Origin: Candidatus Kuenenia stuttgartensis
Lineage (GTDB): Bacteria; Planctomycetota; Planctomycetia; Pirellulales; UBA1268
Assembly (NCBI GenBank): GCA_945870505.1
Contig: CAMBSN010000029.1
Span: 1 to 33,313 of the forward strand
Length of the DNA: 33,313 nt
Reading direction: 5' to 3'
Shown here: positions 31,876-33,313 of the stretch, in pieces
Position numbering within the stretch: the first letter of the stretch is position 1
Layout: every line of letters starts with the position of its first letter
The notes under the pieces: generated by a model
Database searches by the model: none
What the model was told of the DNA's origin: nothing
Seen by the model: only the letters and a program-made list of their open reading frames with translations
Program-made: the position numbers and the translations under genes

Positions 31876-31890
31876 CGCGGCGCGCCTTCG

Positions 31891-33291
31891 TCACAACGTC
31901 TTGAGGTATTCGAGCACGGCTGTCTTCTCGTCTTCGGTGAGGGCATCGGGGAAGTCGTGGCCGGCGGCACTCTTGCCCGGCTTGCGGGTGTCGAAAAACG
32001 TGCGGCGGTCGGATGACCGCAGCCGCCCCGGCGGCAAGTCGGCGAGTTCCTCCACCTCGAGTCCCACGCGGGGGTCGTCGTAGCCGGTCGGCGTCCGCCG
32101 CCACACCGTGGGTCGCTCCGCGGGATGGAGCACGTGCCAGAGCGTGGGCACGGAGCCGTTGTGGAAGTAGGGCGCCGTCGCCCAGACGCCGTCGAGCGGC
32201 GGCGCCACATAGCCGATCGACGCGGCACGGTCGCGGATCTCCAGGCCGTCTTCACCGAAGTGGCCGAACCAACTGGCGGTGAGTTCGCTCCGCTCCTTTG
32301 CGGTGAGCGAGTCGAGGCGGACGCGGTCGGTGCCCACCTCCGCAATCGGCACCATCCGGTCGGGATACGAGGCGTCGGGCCCGTAGGTGCCGTGACACGA
32401 CGCACAGTGCTCCGCGAACACGCCCGCACCTTTGTCGGCGAGGCCGCGATCGAGCGGGCCGGTCCACTTCGGCGGTTCGAGCGCCGCGATCCACTCTTCG
32501 ATCGCGCGGAAGTCGTCTTCCCATTCGCGAAACTTCTCTGGGCCGTTTTCCTTCACGAGCAGGAACTGCATCAGGATGCGGTGGCCCTTGGGAGCGAAGC
32601 CGTCGGCGTAGAGCGTGGTGCGGCGGCGGTAGTGCCACCAGGCAGGGGCGTCCATGTCGTGGTGCACGAGGTCGAACCGGGGCGGCCGCTGCACGATTGA
32701 GAGGTCGGGGTCGCGGTGCTGCATCAGAGCCACGCCAAAGATCACCGCATTGGTCGTGCCGTTGGTGGTGCCAAGCGGCAGCAGGAGCGAGCCGATATCC
32801 ATGTGGCTGAAGGCCTTCTGCTGCTGCACCTTCACCTGGCGGACTTCCTCGGTGAGCGTCTCGAGCGCGTAGGTCGAGTTGGGCACGCCTGGGATCGCCG
32901 TGCCGCGGACTTGCCCCTGGTGGCAGGCGAGGCAACTCATCACCCAGCGGCCGTCAGCATCGACCACATACTGCATGCTCCGCGATGGATCATTCGGGTG
33001 CGGCGTGAGTCCATACCGCTCCATCCCCATCCGCCGCCGCTCCTCCACGGGGGCCTGCTCGGCCTGCGACCGCAGCGGCTCCTCCCACACCGTCCACAGG
33101 TCGTCAAACACCTCCTGATCGAAGTCAGCTGGCAGGTAGACCTTCGAGAGCAGGAGATCGAGCCCCCGGGCCCGCCCGGATGGCGGTTCGATCGCGGCGG
33201 CACCTGCGGTGGCGGCTATGCAGAACACCACGGCCACCAAGCCGATGCGGGCCATGACCACGTCGAGAATGCGCCGCTCGCGTCTGCTCAT
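31891..33291 (-). CDS. Extracytoplasmic di-haem c-type cytochrome (RoxA / cytochrome c peroxidase-like)
   Basis: This is a 466-residue exported cytochrome with two covalent haem sites, C120-LA-CH (SCLACHQGQ) and C296-AS-CH (HCASCHGTYG). The LDGVWATAPYFHNGSVPTLW segment (about 366-385) is the signature shared by di-haem peroxidases of the MauG/CcpA type and RoxA-like rubber oxygenases. The segment MDAPAWWHYRRRTTLYADG also recalls RoxA-like proteins, but the protein is shorter than RoxA (about 670). A signal peptide is clear (RIGLVAVVFCIAATAGAAA). The start is ATG 33291 or ATG 33255; neither has a clean ribosome-binding site. It is not obviously in an operon within the window. The reaction is unknown. 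Confidence 0.82.
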   Translation of the reverse strand: MSRRERRILDVVMARIGLVAVVFCIAATAGAAAIEPPSGRARGLDLLLSKVYLPADFDQEVFDDLWTVWEEPLRSQAEQAPVEERRRMGMERYGLTPHPNDPSRSMQYVVDADGRWVMSCLACHQGQVRGTAIPGVPNSTYALETLTEEVRQVKVQQQKAFSHMDIGSLLLPLGTTNGTTNAVIFGVALMQHRDPDLSIVQRPPRFDLVHHDMDAPAWWHYRRRTTLYADGFAPKGHRILMQFLLVKENGPEKFREWEDDFRAIEEWIAALEPPKWTGPLDRGLADKGAGVFAEHCASCHGTYGPDASYPDRMVPIAEVGTDRVRLDSLTAKERSELTASWFGHFGEDGLEIRDRAASIGYVAPPLDGVWATAPYFHNGSVPTLWHVLHPAERPTVWRRTPTGYDDPRVGLEVEELADLPPGRLRSSDRRTFFDTRKPGKSAAGHDFPDALTEDEKTAVLEYLKTL

Positions 33292-33313
33292 TCCGATGGC
33301 ATACTTGGTCGAT

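Overview
The window reads as chromosomal DNA of a high-GC planctomycete, probably of the Pirellulales kind. The main clues are a DUF1080/ThuA-type protein at the left edge, a pseudopilin with the H-X9-DG C-terminal signature that is hugely expanded in Planctomycetes, a large extracytoplasmic c-type cytochrome, and intergenic spaces packed with palindromic repeats. No tRNA, rRNA, CRISPR array, insertion sequence or phage gene was seen.

Layout. (1) 1-1285, plus strand: the 3' end of a DUF1080-ThuA fusion and a 2Fe-2S ferredoxin. (2) 1466-5520, minus strand: a four-gene cassette of TIM-barrel sugar-isomerase-like protein, UbiA prenyltransferase, second TIM barrel and an alkaline-phosphatase-superfamily protein. 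It resembles the ebo metabolite-export cluster. (3) 5851-10226, minus strand: an ABC exporter (ATPase plus two permeases), a YeiH-type transporter and a 77-residue membrane protein, all tightly coupled. (4) 10277-12348, plus strand: ispF and cysS. (5) 12977-23816, plus strand: a seven-gene, mostly translationally coupled operon with one pseudopilin of each apparent type G, H, I, K and J, an H-X9-DG pseudopilin and a secreted TPR protein. No secretion ATPase, platform protein or secretin is in the window. (6) 24109-25518, minus strand: a second secreted helical-repeat protein. (7) 25612-31364, minus strand: thiC, a STAS-domain protein, and a TrpXYZ-like ABC importer (permease, ATPase, substrate-binding protein). 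(8) 31891-33291, minus strand: a di-haem cytochrome.

The intergenic regions hold at least five repeat families. These are GTAG-headed REP hairpins (single, paired and in a BIME-like array), a 128-156 bp element with 17-bp terminal inverted repeats that sits next to REPs in all three copies, a 102-bp tandem unit at two loci in opposite orientation, a hairpin with perfect 24-bp arms, and a roughly 76-bp imperfect hairpin. Some repeats have become part of genes: REP heads supply the stop codons of two convergent genes, and the 24-bp-arm hairpin forms the C-terminus of one TIM barrel and the leader of the next gene.

The items most worth a second look are the ebo-like cassette, the pseudopilin operon with its 1150-residue GspK-like member and repeated Asp-rich calcium-type loops, the thiC-STAS-ABC operon, and the way repeats shape gene ends. 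All functional calls come from reading motifs by eye; no database search was run.
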